Source of the DNA: Pseudomonadota bacterium
Lineage (GTDB): Bacteria > Desulfobacterota > Binatia > Binatales > Binataceae
Reading direction: 5' to 3'
Assembly (NCBI GenBank): GCA_021323675.1
Contig: JAJPKP010000086.1
Span: 157,024-221,023 of the forward strand
Length of the DNA stretch: 64,000 bases
The notes beneath the pieces are model-generated. The model was not told the origin of the DNA. It saw only the letters and a list, made by a program, of their open reading frames with translations, and ran no database searches. This document shows positions 43,557 to 53,314 of this stretch, piece by piece (within the stretch, counting starts at the first letter, position 1; each line of letters opens with the position of its first letter). Made by a program: the position numbers and the translations under genes.

Positions 43557-45647
43557 GTGAATCATCGTGATTTTGTAGAGGCCGGCCGAGGCCGCATCTG
43601 CCCGTTTCGTCTCGTGCTTGCCGGGACGATGCTCCTGGCGTGGTGCGCGGGATGCGGCGGCAACTCGGGCTCGGGTTCTGCGACAACGGGGCCTTCCACC
43701 GGCGAGGCGCTGGTGGTCGGCGATGCCGGCGGGGTAGTGCTGGACGCCATCCAATCGCGGTACGGCATCTTTCGCGGGAAAGGCCGGGAAAACCCTCAGG
43801 CATTTTCGATGATCGTCTTTGATGGCAGTCGCACCACTCCTCAGGAACTTCAGAACAATCCCGGCGTAAACAACTTCCTTGCGGCCGGAAAACCCGTCGT
43901 GATTCTCAACAATACCGAAGCGCATCGCGCGACAGGCTTGTCCGGAAAGGTTTGGGCGCATGGGGAAGGAAGCTCACCGGCGGTCGCCTTTCTTATCCCC
44001 AAGGACGGGAATGGAACTCCTCAACAGTTGGTGCAGGTGGACTTTCCCGCCCATCCTCCCTCCGCAACCACCGCCGGCGTGGCCGCGGCGCAGAATGCGG
44101 AAGATTCGCCAACTCAGCAGGACAGCGAGCAATTTCTCGATCTGCTCGATGCCAGAAGTTCTGGCGCTCCCGGAAATATCGCGCCCGCTTCCATTGGCCC
44201 GGGTCAGACCATCCTGTCGTTCGACGAGATTTCCCCGCGCAGTCCGCAGCAGTCCTCGGTGCTGAACGGACAGCCGCCGCCACCGGGCACCGCGTGGGGG
44301 CCAAACGGCACGCAGCCTCCCAACTTCAGCACCTCCTTGAACGTCACGTTTGAGACTCGCGTGTACGCGATCTTCGAGGGTAATTCCGCCAGCACCTACC
44401 AGCACAAGATCATCGCACGGCAGTATCTGCTGGTCGGTCCCCCGAACCCTCTGGCGACTGAACTGGTGACCACTCAGTACGCGATAATCGGATCGAACTG
44501 GAACGGAAGGTGGCCTGTATACTCAACCTTGGGATTCAACAACAAATTCGAAATGGTCGTCCAACTGCTGTCCGGCCAAGTCCTTGGAATTAGCAAGAAC
44601 CTGCCTGAGTCAATCAATGGCGTCACTACGCTGACGACTTCGGAACAGCACACCGAGACCCTTGGATTATCGACCACGTGGGGCGTCCAAAACGGCAACG
44701 GCCTCGGAACTGTCGGCGCATCCTGGAGCGATTCCTGGACCTGGGGAAAAGCGCAGACGGTTCAATTCCAGGACTGGGACAGCAATTCGCAGGTGGATAT
44801 ACCCGACGATGCGGCCATCTACAATTTCACCGCTTTCTCGGGAAGCGACGTTCCTTTCTCGGTGGTTAGTGACAATCAGCTCGAGCTCCCGCCGAACAAC
44901 ACGCAGATTGCGAACTCGTCCGCCCCATTCACCTATTTCCCGCTTTTCTCTGCTGTGCCCAACTTCAACCAACTGCAAACCAGCGCGATGACCAATCAGA
45001 CCGAGACAGAATGGGAGACTGATCCCGGAAACCCGGTTCCCCCCGAAACCGCCCAACTGCTCAGCAGCGCGCAGCTTTTCCAGGGCGAGTTGCTGGAGTT
45101 GCTCCCGGGCGTGCTGGCTATACCCCTCCCCTTCGGGGCAGCATTCACAGGGATAGGAAACGTGGATATTGACCAGGTGATCGATCTGAATTTCGGAGCG
45201 CCCGCTCTGCAGCCGCCCGGTTGGAACGTCGCACAGAAACAGTCGGTCTCCGCGCCATGGACGCTGACCTTCGGACAACCCGTGCAAAAGGGATCGAACT
45301 GGACGGTGCCTGGGACCATCACCTTGAACACGCTGCAATCGTCGCCCACCACCATCAACCTGACCTACGTGGTGCAACCCCAGGAACCGTTGCTCACGCT
45401 GGGCGGCATCTGCCCGGGAAACCAGGAACCGTTCGCGCCGGGCCCCGGCGTAGTGAGCAATGCGCCGTTGTCAGTCACGATTCCGGCAAACTCCAAAAAG
45501 GTAAACATCGCGCCGAACTTCGAGGGCCTCGGAGGAGGAGCCGCCTACAATGTGCAGGTCGTGGCCTGGCAGCCATCGACCACCATCGACGGCAACACGA
45601 TACTTAATCCACAATCGGCATACTGCATTACAGTACCCGGCTCGTGA
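43557..45647 (+). CDS. Large secreted lipoprotein of unknown function, possible beta-pore-former
   Basis: A 696-aa protein with a hydrophobic signal and lipid-attachment Cys33 (lipobox CAGC, with an unusual Cys at -3). A Gly/Ser/Thr-rich linker follows. No family is recognised. Residues about 355-415 contain alternating small polar and aromatic residues around a Gly-rich turn (TTLTTSEQHTETLGLSTT ... GLGTVGASWSDSWTWG), a pattern resembling membrane-inserting hairpins of leukocidin or aerolysin-type toxins. This is suggestive only. Low-complexity PPPPGTAWGPNGTQPPN lies near 240. A 110-bp piece of this gene recurs at 53941-54050. Confidence 0.8.
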   Translation: MNHRDFVEAGRGRICPFRLVLAGTMLLAWCAGCGGNSGSGSATTGPSTGEALVVGDAGGVVLDAIQSRYGIFRGKGRENPQAFSMIVFDGSRTTPQELQNNPGVNNFLAAGKPVVILNNTEAHRATGLSGKVWAHGEGSSPAVAFLIPKDGNGTPQQLVQVDFPAHPPSATTAGVAAAQNAEDSPTQQDSEQFLDLLDARSSGAPGNIAPASIGPGQTILSFDEISPRSPQQSSVLNGQPPPPGTAWGPNGTQPPNFSTSLNVTFETRVYAIFEGNSASTYQHKIIARQYLLVGPPNPLATELVTTQYAIIGSNWNGRWPVYSTLGFNNKFEMVVQLLSGQVLGISKNLPESINGVTTLTTSEQHTETLGLSTTWGVQNGNGLGTVGASWSDSWTWGKAQTVQFQDWDSNSQVDIPDDAAIYNFTAFSGSDVPFSVVSDNQLELPPNNTQIANSSAPFTYFPLFSAVPNFNQLQTSAMTNQTETEWETDPGNPVPPETAQLLSSAQLFQGELLELLPGVLAIPLPFGAAFTGIGNVDIDQVIDLNFGAPALQPPGWNVAQKQSVSAPWTLTFGQPVQKGSNWTVPGTITLNTLQSSPTTINLTYVVQPQEPLLTLGGICPGNQEPFAPGPGVVSNAPLSVTIPANSKKVNIAPNFEGLGGGAAYNVQVVAWQPSTTIDGNTILNPQSAYCITVPGS
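45211..45320 (+). repeat. Source copy of the 110-bp repeat within the lipoprotein gene
   Basis: Encodes roughly the PPGWNVAQKQSVSAPWTLT segment of the lipoprotein and neighbouring residues. It matches 53941-54050 with 6 mismatches, so the two regions share recent ancestry. Confidence 0.85.
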
Positions 45648-45711
45648 GAGGGCTCGTTGTCGATCGATCGGGATCGATATTAGGTGTCATTTACCTGAGT
45701 ATCTCTGGCGC

Positions 45712-45804
45712 ACACCAGATGCTGAGATCGCCAAGGCATCCGACGATGCGAGCAAGGTTCCCGGAGTGAAGCGAGTCGACAACAACCTCAGTGCAAAACA
45801 ATAA
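45712..45804 (+). pseudogene. BON-domain protein remnant
   Basis: The frame ending at 45804 reads DAEIAKASDDASKVPGVKRVDNNLSAKQ, which matches the C-terminal part of a BON domain (the VPGV..V.NNL pattern of OsmY-like proteins). The sequence upstream in the same frame does not look like the rest of the domain, so this is a truncated relic. Confidence 0.5.
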
Positions 45805-45937
45805 GAGGCGGGTATTCAGCACGAAAGAGGTAGGTGTCCGCGAACGCCGCCGCCTATCCTTGGAGTGCAATTTCTTCCGACTACACGCGACCGCGTGGAT
45901 ACGGTTGCGGAACTGCGATCGTCCTGTTGCAGCCACC

Positions 45938-46040
45938 GCCGGCGAAAATCGTCTTCTTCTCGCTCTTCATCGTGTTCGATTTTCGCCGGCTTCGACGCTG
46001 GTCAAAGCGATTCTGGCTGGCGAAGATACGCGCGCCGAAG
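45938..46040 (+). pseudogene. Decayed copy of the membrane-protein gene at 54346
   Basis: Positions 45938-45987 match 54471-54521 with two mismatches and a single-base deletion that breaks the frame; similarity then fades over about 50 bp. The intact gene reads AKIVFFSLFVVFGFSLVPTMVKAF here. This is a pseudogene fragment, not a functional gene. Confidence 0.6.
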
Positions 46041-46135
46041 CGAACAGAAAAACCGTCGTGACACGCCCCGAGTCACGGTGTCCGCGCTACCATAGAAGAC
46101 GCCCGGGTCCGGTTGGAACCTTCGACGGCGGCACC

Positions 46136-47413
46136 CTACCTGACACCCAGGGCCCTGATGCGGGATGCCAAAGTGCTGGGCTTCATGCCGAGCAGTTGCG
46201 CCGCACCACGTGGTCCCGAGACTTTGCCGTTGGTTTGCTTGAGCGCGGAGATGATCGCGTCTCTTTCTCGCCGTTTCAATTCGTCGCGCATGGGAAGCGC
46301 GGTATTCGTCGCCTCGTCGAAATCATCACGCGGATGGTCGATTGTCCGCGAGACCGGCAATTCAAACTCAAGCGGCCTTCCTTGCGACAAGATGATTGCG
46401 CGCTCCACGACGTTCTGGAGTTCACGCACATTTCCGGGCCAGTCATACGACGTCAGCCGATTGAGCTCGTTCTGGGTTAGTCCTGGTTCCGGAAGGCTCA
46501 TGCGCCGCGAGCTCTGGCGAATGAAATGTGCTGCGAGAAGAGCAATGTCTCCACGACGGTTTCGCAATGGAGGAACCTCGATAGGAAAGACGTTCAGGCG
46601 ATAGTAGAGGTCTTCGCGGAAGCGGCCCGCCTCAACTTCCTTCTTCAGGTCGCGATTGGTAGCGGCTATAACGCGGACATTGACCTTGCGAGTCCGAGTA
46701 TCGCCGATGCGCTCGAACTCCTGTTCCTGCAACACGCGCAGCAGCTTGGTCTGCAAGGGAAGGGGAACATCGCCGATCTCATCGAGAAACAAGGTTCCGC
46801 CGTCGGCCAGCTCGAAGCGACCGGGCCGGTCTTTGAGCGCGCCGGTGAAGGACCCCTTCACATGTCCAAAGAACTCGCTTTCAAAAAGACTCTCTGGCAC
46901 CGCGACGCAGTTCAATTTCACAAGTGCTTGCCGATTGCGCGCACTTCCCTCATGGATCGCTTGCGCGACGAGCTCCTTCCCCGTGCCGCTTTCTCCCGTG
47001 ATCAGCACCGTTGCTTCGGTCGGGGCCACCAGTCGAACCCGATGCATCACACTGCGCAATCCTGAGTTAACTCCGATGATGTCGCGAGAGTTCGGCTTGC
47101 TGCAGCCTGCGTCAGGAAATTGGTCGCTTCGAGCCCAGAAGTGAGTCTTGTCGTTCGCGGCCAATCCACGATCGGTCAGGTCGATCACGATGCCGTGCGC
47201 GCATCTACTGGTTGCTTCGGGCCTGGCCGCTCCCGCCACAGATTGTACCGCCGGCACAATTGCGGCATCGCTCGTGGCAAGGCCTTCTGTCTCGAGCGCA
47301 GCGGCCAGGAGGCGAGCAGGATTACTCTCCCCGGTCTCGCTCGTGTTCTGAGGCCTTGAGAACCCGATTGAAGAATTGGAGCAGTTCATGATGGTCCTCG
47401 AAAAGGATGGCAT
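46136..47413 (-). CDS. Sigma54-dependent transcriptional activator
   Basis: A protein of up to 425 aa. The AAA+ domain shows Walker A GESGTGKE (140-147), GSFTGA (187-192, in place of GAFTGA, the sigma54 contact loop), Walker B LFLDEIGD, and the arginine-finger region; a Fis-type helix-turn-helix ends the protein ([17 protein letters not shown]). The first about 110 residues look unlike a sensor domain, and the first 31 overlap another gene in a different frame, so the real start may be an internal GTG or TTG. Target genes unknown; the T6SS is one possibility. Confidence 0.82.
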   Translation of the reverse strand: MPSFSRTIMNCSNSSIGFSRPQNTSETGESNPARLLAAALETEGLATSDAAIVPAVQSVAGAARPEATSRCAHGIVIDLTDRGLAANDKTHFWARSDQFPDAGCSKPNSRDIIGVNSGLRSVMHRVRLVAPTEATVLITGESGTGKELVAQAIHEGSARNRQALVKLNCVAVPESLFESEFFGHVKGSFTGALKDRPGRFELADGGTLFLDEIGDVPLPLQTKLLRVLQEQEFERIGDTRTRKVNVRVIAATNRDLKKEVEAGRFREDLYYRLNVFPIEVPPLRNRRGDIALLAAHFIRQSSRRMSLPEPGLTQNELNRLTSYDWPGNVRELQNVVERAIILSQGRPLEFELPVSRTIDHPRDDFDEATNTALPMRDELKRRERDAIISALKQTNGKVSGPRGAAQLLGMKPSTLASRIRALGVR

Positions 47414-47588
47414 CTCCGGACGCCATGTGCTCGGCGCGCCCCTTCAGCGATCTTCCTCCGGAACGAAACTGAACGATAAAGGCGCGATGCGATAAAAATG
47501 ATGCCGCCGTTTTCTCTGTCGTCGCGCGGGAGGTGCCGCGCGGATTCTTTCCGGTTGCCACCCGCGACGCTTTTCTCTTAACTGGCAT
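47322..47588 (-). CDS. Small conserved-looking protein upstream of the sigma54 activator
   Basis: An 88-aa frame whose second half ([41 protein letters not shown]) resembles short hypothetical proteins with the GR.EH..SG.A..F....EL..F pattern. It ends inside the annotated start of the sigma54 activator, overlapping by 92 nt in another frame. It may be a separate coupled gene or the N-terminal domain of the activator detached by a frameshift. No clear ribosome site at ATG 47588. Confidence 0.5.
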   Translation of the reverse strand: MPVKRKASRVATGKNPRGTSRATTEKTAASFLSHRAFIVQFRSGGRSLKGRAEHMASGDAILFEDHHELLQFFNRVLKASEHERDRGE

Positions 47589-47689
47589 AGGATCATCGTA
47601 TTGGCACCGGCTTCGAGTGCCTACGACGGAGCCGTGTAATGCGCGTGTAATTTCCGTGGAGTTTTCGTGGGTGGACGGTCTTCCCCTCC

Positions 47690-50635
47690 ATGAACGGCAA
47701 TCCGGACCTCTGCTTCGAGCGCTTCAGACTAGACCGCCGCAATCAGGAGTTGAGGCGGGATTCCCGGCTGATTTCGCTGCGGCCCAAGGCCTTCGCGGTG
47801 CTCCAATACCTGGCGGAGAATCCTGCGCGGCTCGTTACCCACAGCGAACTGCTCAAGGCGGTTTGGGGGCCGATCGCGGTTAGCGACGGCCTTCTGCGCG
47901 GATACATCCGGGATATTCGTCACGCGCTCGGCGACAACGCGGAACATCCGCGCCTCGTCGAAACCATCCCGCGCCGCGGCTTCCGCTTCCTGGCAAAAGT
48001 CACCCCGGATTCCGGCCCCGAACACGCGAGCAGCGTGCTGCAATCGGCCGCACCTTTATCCTCGCCGGAGCTGATCGATCGCGATCAGGACTTGAGCACG
48101 CTTCATCGACACTTGCGTGTGGCGCTAGGGGGAAGACGGCAGGTCGTATTCATCGCGGGAGAAGCCGGGATCGGAAAGACGGCCCTGCTGAACGCATTTC
48201 TCGCCCAGGCAGACGCGGCCGGCCGGGTTCGCGCCGTTTGCGGGCAGTGCATCGAACAATACGGGATCCGAGAGGCGTACCTTCCGATTTTCGACGCGCT
48301 CGGCAAGCTCTGCCGGGGCGCGCAGGGAGAAGAGGCGCTCCCGATCCTGGCCCGCCATGCTCCGTCGTGGCTGGTGCAAATGCCGGGCTTCATTTCCGAT
48401 GATCAGTTCGACGTTCTCAACAGACGAGTGCAGGGCACCACGCAAGCGAGAATGCTCGGCGAACTCTGTGAAGCGCTCGAAGTTCTGGCTGTGAAGCAGC
48501 CATTGATTCTCGGCTTCGAGGACCTGCAATGGAGCGACCCGTCGACGCTCGACCTCCTGTCGATCATCGCGCGAAGGCAGGAGCGGACGCAGTTGATGGT
48601 GATAGGGACCTACCGGCCGGCCGACGTGATCATAGCCGAACATCCGCTGCGAACGGTCGTGCAGGACCTTCATGCGCACCGGCTATGCTCAGAGTTGTGG
48701 CCCGACTATCTGACCGAGCTCGGGGTGGAGAAGTATCTCGACGGCCGGTTCCCCGACAATCAGTTTCCAGCCGGATTGAAGCAATTGATTCATCGCAACA
48801 CGAGCGGAAACCCTCTGTTCGTGGGCGCCATTGTTGAAGAGCTGTCGCGCGACAAATCGGTCGAGCGCCGCGACGGCAAGTGGCGGCTCATCGGCGAGCC
48901 TGAACACATGAGCAGCTGGAACTCCCCAAGTCTCCGGCATCTGATCGACGGCCAGCTCTCCCGTTTGCGTCCCGGCGAGCAGCGCGTGATCGAGGCTGCG
49001 GCCATCGCCGGCAGTGAATTCACGCCTGACGTGATCGCGGCCGCTCTCGGAATGGATGTCAACGAAGCTGAGGAACACTGCGAGACGCTGGTGCGACGGC
49101 GCCAGGTGCTGCGCTTGGCGCGAAAGAATTCTTCGCGCGAACAGCCTGATCAACCGCGCTATGAATTTGCGCATGACTTGTATCGCGCCACCGCGTTTGA
49201 TCGGACTTCCCAGGCCCGACGTCGCCGATGGTATCAGCGAATCGCGGAAAAAATCGTCGCCGAGCGCGGAGAGCAAGCCAGCGAAGCTGCGACGCAACTT
49301 GCCTACTACTTTGAGCACGCGGGGATGCTGACGGCCGCGGCGCATTTCTGCGCGTTGGCCGGCGAAACAGCCAACCAACGATTTGCCAACGCCGAAGCGC
49401 TCGGCCAGTTCCGTCGAGGAATCGAGCTGTTGAAATCCGTGCCCGCTTCCAACGAGCGCGACATCCTCGAACTGCGCCTGCAGGTCGGTCTGGCGTTGCC
49501 TCTCACCGGCAGGCAGGGATTTGAGTCGGAAGAGGTCGTTGCGGTTCTCTCCCGCGCCAGCGATCTGAATCAAAGACTGGGTGACAGCCCGCAGAGTTTC
49601 AGCGCCGTGCGCGGGCTCTATCAGCTTCTCATGGGACGCGGCGACTACCAGGGCACGCTTGACCTCTGCGACAAAATCGATCGCATCGCCGAGCGCGAGA
49701 GCGCTCCCGCGTTTATCGCGGAGGCGACGCGCCTGCGAGGCCTCAGCACTTTTTTTCTCGGACGGCTGATCGAGTCGAGAGATGCTCTTGCGCGATCGCT
49801 CACTTCTTATGGTCGCGAAGAGCGCAACTCCAGAGTCTTTGCGATTACCGATGATCCTCAAGTCACCGCTGCATCCGTTTTGTCGCTCGTACTGTGGATG
49901 CTTGGATATCCGGATCAGGCTTTGCTGCGCGCCGATGAGGGATTGCGCCGCGCTGTTTCGCTCGGCGCACCATACTCGATCGTCGTCGCACACAGCTTTC
50001 GCGCGATGCTCTTGAGATTTCTGCGCGACTACGATGCGACGATGAAGGAAGCGGAGTCCGCCAAAGCCGTTTCTGAGCAGCACGGATTTGCGCACTGGCG
50101 CGCGCAAGCATCGCTCGAACGCGGCTGGGCGATAGCCATGCAAGGCCGCCCTGCGCTTGGCATCAAGGAGATACGCTCCGCGCTAGGAGCAAGCTCGCTT
50201 GGGTTGGGTGGCTCGCTGTCAAAGCTCGCAGACGCGTGCCTATGCGCGGGGAAAACCGCGGATGGTTTGCGAGCGGTGGACGATGCGCTGAGCTTCGTAC
50301 GCGAGCACAAGGAAGGCGCCTGGGAACCGGAACTTCATCGACTGAAGGGCGAACTCCTCCTGCAACGCCACGAACGAAGTCGGCGGCGGCGCAACCACGA
50401 CGTCGAGCAGGCTGAAAGCTGCTTCCAGATCGCAATCGAGCGATCTCGAGAAACCGCCGCGAAGTCATTTGAACTTCGCGCCGCCATGAGCATCAGCAGA
50501 TTGTGGCATAAACAGGGCCGGCGCGTGGATGCGCGCCGCGTCCTCGCCGATGCATACGATTGGTTTACCGAAGGCCTCGGTACACCGGACCTGGTAGAGG
50601 CGCGCCAACTGCTGGAGATTGAACATCGCCGCTAG
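47690..50635 (+). CDS. Winged-helix - AAA ATPase - TPR transcriptional regulator
   Basis: A 981-aa regulator. Residues about 8-103 form an OmpR-type winged helix (SLRPKAFAVLQYLAENPARLVTHSELLKAVW, IRDIRHALGD, ETIPRRGFRF). An AAA domain follows with Walker A GEAGIGKT (157-164) and Walker B LILGFEDLQWSD (about 281-291). The C-terminal half is helical with TPR-like repeats (about 540-975). Proteins of this design sense signals through the repeats and activate transcription after ATP binding. Divergent from the small ORF and sigma54 activator. Confidence 0.88.
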   Translation: MNGNPDLCFERFRLDRRNQELRRDSRLISLRPKAFAVLQYLAENPARLVTHSELLKAVWGPIAVSDGLLRGYIRDIRHALGDNAEHPRLVETIPRRGFRFLAKVTPDSGPEHASSVLQSAAPLSSPELIDRDQDLSTLHRHLRVALGGRRQVVFIAGEAGIGKTALLNAFLAQADAAGRVRAVCGQCIEQYGIREAYLPIFDALGKLCRGAQGEEALPILARHAPSWLVQMPGFISDDQFDVLNRRVQGTTQARMLGELCEALEVLAVKQPLILGFEDLQWSDPSTLDLLSIIARRQERTQLMVIGTYRPADVIIAEHPLRTVVQDLHAHRLCSELWPDYLTELGVEKYLDGRFPDNQFPAGLKQLIHRNTSGNPLFVGAIVEELSRDKSVERRDGKWRLIGEPEHMSSWNSPSLRHLIDGQLSRLRPGEQRVIEAAAIAGSEFTPDVIAAALGMDVNEAEEHCETLVRRRQVLRLARKNSSREQPDQPRYEFAHDLYRATAFDRTSQARRRRWYQRIAEKIVAERGEQASEAATQLAYYFEHAGMLTAAAHFCALAGETANQRFANAEALGQFRRGIELLKSVPASNERDILELRLQVGLALPLTGRQGFESEEVVAVLSRASDLNQRLGDSPQSFSAVRGLYQLLMGRGDYQGTLDLCDKIDRIAERESAPAFIAEATRLRGLSTFFLGRLIESRDALARSLTSYGREERNSRVFAITDDPQVTAASVLSLVLWMLGYPDQALLRADEGLRRAVSLGAPYSIVVAHSFRAMLLRFLRDYDATMKEAESAKAVSEQHGFAHWRAQASLERGWAIAMQGRPALGIKEIRSALGASSLGLGGSLSKLADACLCAGKTADGLRAVDDALSFVREHKEGAWEPELHRLKGELLLQRHERSRRRRNHDVEQAESCFQIAIERSRETAAKSFELRAAMSISRLWHKQGRRVDARRVLADAYDWFTEGLGTPDLVEARQLLEIEHRR

Positions 50636-51089
50636 CCGATGCACTTCGATATCCAGAGAGCAGGACCACGCGGCGCACCTCCGCTCGAAATTGCGCGATG
50701 CTGCGCGAAAGCGCAAAGAGCGGCAATCGCCGCGCAAGCCTGGATTTATAGTCGCGATGAAGCGGCATGGTCGCGATTCGAAAGGCGCAAAAACGAGTTG
50801 TCGCCAAATTTCGTTGGATTTTTTGAGATTTGAATCAACCAATCGTGATCCAATGTTGAGTATCGGCGCCATTGTTCAAGGTTCATGGCGGCATGGGCGT
50901 TGCTTCTCGGATGGATGCCGGTCGCGAAGCGGGGAGAAAGCCTCGTGGACTCTTTTGAAGCCGATCAATCTCGCGAATATCGGCGAAGGCTTCAGGGATT
51001 TCCGCGAACAATCGCAATAGCGCACTTCCTCAGACGCTGACCGCGCCGGCTCACATGACCTGCGCCCCTGGCGCATCTTGAGGCGGACC
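50636..51089. other. Intergenic region, no supported gene
   Basis: About 450 bp between the large regulator and doxX. It includes an AT-rich tract (50806-50845) that could hold a promoter. Short open frames show no recognisable family or ribosome site. Confidence 0.5.
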
Positions 51090-51620
51090 ATGGACATTGG
51101 ACTCTTGATAGTTCGTGTGGTTTTCGGGCTGACGCTGACGGCACATAGCGTTCAGAAACTTTTCGGATGGTTTGACGGCCCTGGCATTGGCGGCACCGCG
51201 AAGATGATGGAGCAGCTTGGCTTTCGACCGCCGCGGCTGCAGGCCGTGGCCGCCGGACTCGTCGAAGGAGGTGCCGGACTGAGCCTTGCCGCGGGCCTTC
51301 TGACCCCGCTGGCTGCCGCCGCGTTCATCTCGGTGATGCTGGTAGCGACGGTGAGCGTACATCTGCCGAGAGGCTTCTTCATTCAAGAGGGCGGCTGTGA
51401 ATACACGGTCGCGCTTGCCGCCGGGGCGTTGGCCTTGGCCTTCACCGGTCCCGGCGCGCTGTCGCTCGACAATGCGCTCCGTTTGGATTGGTCAGGTACC
51501 ACATCGGGTGTCGCAGCGCTCGCGATCGCAATCGCGGGCGGAGGTATGCAGCTACTGACCAGAAGCCGCGTTCCGGCGCACATCAGCCCCTCCATCGAGA
51601 AGTCGCGGGTCGTCGGATGA
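51090..51620 (+). CDS. DoxX family membrane protein
   Basis: A 176-aa protein with four predicted transmembrane helices. The start MDIGLLIVRVVFGLTLTAHSVQKLFGWFDGPG is diagnostic of DoxX. Some members act in thiosulfate:quinone or redox reactions at the membrane, but most are uncharacterised. GAGGCG lies 6-7 nt before ATG 51090, preferred over TTG 51078. Confidence 0.9.
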   Translation: MDIGLLIVRVVFGLTLTAHSVQKLFGWFDGPGIGGTAKMMEQLGFRPPRLQAVAAGLVEGGAGLSLAAGLLTPLAAAAFISVMLVATVSVHLPRGFFIQEGGCEYTVALAAGALALAFTGPGALSLDNALRLDWSGTTSGVAALAIAIAGGGMQLLTRSRVPAHISPSIEKSRVVG

Positions 51621-51851
51621 TGGTTTTAGGCCGGCGAGCAAAACCAACTGTGTCTCGCGCTGCGTCATCGTTCTCTGGTTGCTGACTCAGGGCCATGCGA
51701 ATCGAGGCGAACCCCTGAGGAGCGAAAGCGGGATCGGGGCGGACTCGAACCATCAGGCAGATGCGCCGATCGCGCAAGCGCCGGGTCGAAAGGAAACCGC
51801 GCGCCCCGTAGTCGTGCAGGACTTCGAAAGATACTTGCCGGCGTATGCGGT

Positions 51852-53300
51852 GTGGAACCCGAGGCGAGAATTTTCAGACAGTGCGGTCTGTTTGCCGTCT
51901 GCATAGTGCTGGCGAGTGCGGCTGCTCTTTGCCCTTCATCCAGGGCCGACAGCGCTTGCCCGGAACCGGGCGACTACTCGCTGCTGAGGTTCGACGAGAA
52001 CTACGACTATTTGAAGGACCCGAGATGCAGGAACGACGTTTGGGATCCCATAAAGTACATCGCGCTAAACCGATCGGGAGCATACGTGTCCTTCGGTGGT
52101 GAAATCCGCGAGCAATACGAATTGCTCAACCACGACCTATGGGGAGCGGCTCCCGCCGACAATCACGGATATTCCCTGCAGCGTTACGAGTTGCACTCCG
52201 ATCTTCATCTCAATGAGCAGGTTCGGTTTTTTCTGGAACTGTACAGCGCGCTCGAATACGGACGCCCCGGAGGCCCGCGATTGGCCATCGATCAGCAGCA
52301 ATTGGGGCTGGAGAATGCGTTCGTCGAATTCAACGCTCCGATCGATGACCACAGCGACTCGGTCAGGGTTCGCCTCGGCTATCAGGAGATGGAGTTCGGT
52401 TCCGGCAGGCTCATCGATGTACGCGAAGGGCCAAACGTGCGACAGAACTGGGACGGCATTCGCCTGACGCTCTTCCTTCATGGATGGCAAGTGGACGCGT
52501 TTGGAACTTCCGTTCCCAGGAACACGCTGCTCGGGACCGGTTCGGGAATTTTCGACAACGGCCCGGCGTCCGGACAGTGGTTTTGGGGTCTGGGCGGAAA
52601 GGGACTTCTTTTCGCGGAGGGTCGATTGGGTGTCGCGCTGTACTACCTCGGGTTCGCTCGGCCGGACGCACAGTTCGAGGCCGGAACGGCGCATGAACTG
52701 CGCCATACACTGGGCACCCGAATCTTCGGCCGCAGGGGTCCTTTCGATTTTGAGGTGGAGTGCGATCTTCAGCTTGGAAGGTTCGGAACCGAAAACATCC
52801 TCGCATGGATGATCGCGGGCAACGTCGGCCATACGTTCGCGTTCCCTCTATCGCCTCGGCTTGGTTTGCAGGGTCACTCCGCCAGCGGCGACCGTTCTCC
52901 CGGCGGTTCGATCCTGCGCACCTTCAACCCGCTCTTCTCCAAAGGAGGAGACTTCGGAGATCTGAATATCCTGAGCGCCGCGAACCTGACTGACATTCGC
53001 CCTTCATTGAGCATCGTTCCGGCGGAGCATTGGACGGCGGAGGTGGATTGGGACTTCTTCTGGCGGCAGAGCGCCGCGGACGGCATCTACCTGCTCAACG
53101 ATCAGCTTCTGCGTCAGGCGAACGGCAGTGATGCGAGCTATGTGGGTAGCCAGCCGCGCGCCGCGATACACTGGCAGGTGGATCGCCATCTGTCGTTCGA
53201 GAGCGCCTACGAATACTTCTGGTCGGGTCCGTTTCTGCACCAGAGTCCGCCGGGCCGGGACATCAATTACTGTTACGTCCGAATGACCTACAAATTCTGA
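51852..53300 (+). CDS. Alginate-export (AlgE-like) family outer-membrane protein
   Basis: A 482-aa secreted beta barrel: signal peptide (about 1-33), then SFGGEIREQYELLNHDLWG and LNEQVRFFLELYSALEYG, the typical opening of Alginate_exp proteins, repeated amphipathic strands and a C-terminal aromatic residue (MTYKF). The start is GTG 51852; no strong ribosome site is seen, so the start is uncertain. It is followed within 14 bp by the mutase-like gene, suggesting an operon. Confidence 0.85.
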   Translation: MEPEARIFRQCGLFAVCIVLASAAALCPSSRADSACPEPGDYSLLRFDENYDYLKDPRCRNDVWDPIKYIALNRSGAYVSFGGEIREQYELLNHDLWGAAPADNHGYSLQRYELHSDLHLNEQVRFFLELYSALEYGRPGGPRLAIDQQQLGLENAFVEFNAPIDDHSDSVRVRLGYQEMEFGSGRLIDVREGPNVRQNWDGIRLTLFLHGWQVDAFGTSVPRNTLLGTGSGIFDNGPASGQWFWGLGGKGLLFAEGRLGVALYYLGFARPDAQFEAGTAHELRHTLGTRIFGRRGPFDFEVECDLQLGRFGTENILAWMIAGNVGHTFAFPLSPRLGLQGHSASGDRSPGGSILRTFNPLFSKGGDFGDLNILSAANLTDIRPSLSIVPAEHWTAEVDWDFFWRQSAADGIYLLNDQLLRQANGSDASYVGSQPRAAIHWQVDRHLSFESAYEYFWSGPFLHQSPPGRDINYCYVRMTYKF

Positions 53301-53314
53301 TCGGGGAGTCGCCG

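Larger units (their letters stand above)
45648..46135 (+). other. Decayed intergenic segment with gene remnants
   Basis: About 490 bp after the lipoprotein gene with no intact gene. It contains the tail of a BON-domain gene (45712-45804) and a decayed copy of part of the membrane-protein gene found intact at 54346 (45938-46040). Confidence 0.6.

Noticed and set aside
45791..46480. Plus-strand open frame of 229 codons
   Set aside because: Its second half is antisense to the sigma54 activator and its first half is the decayed fragment region; no family match.
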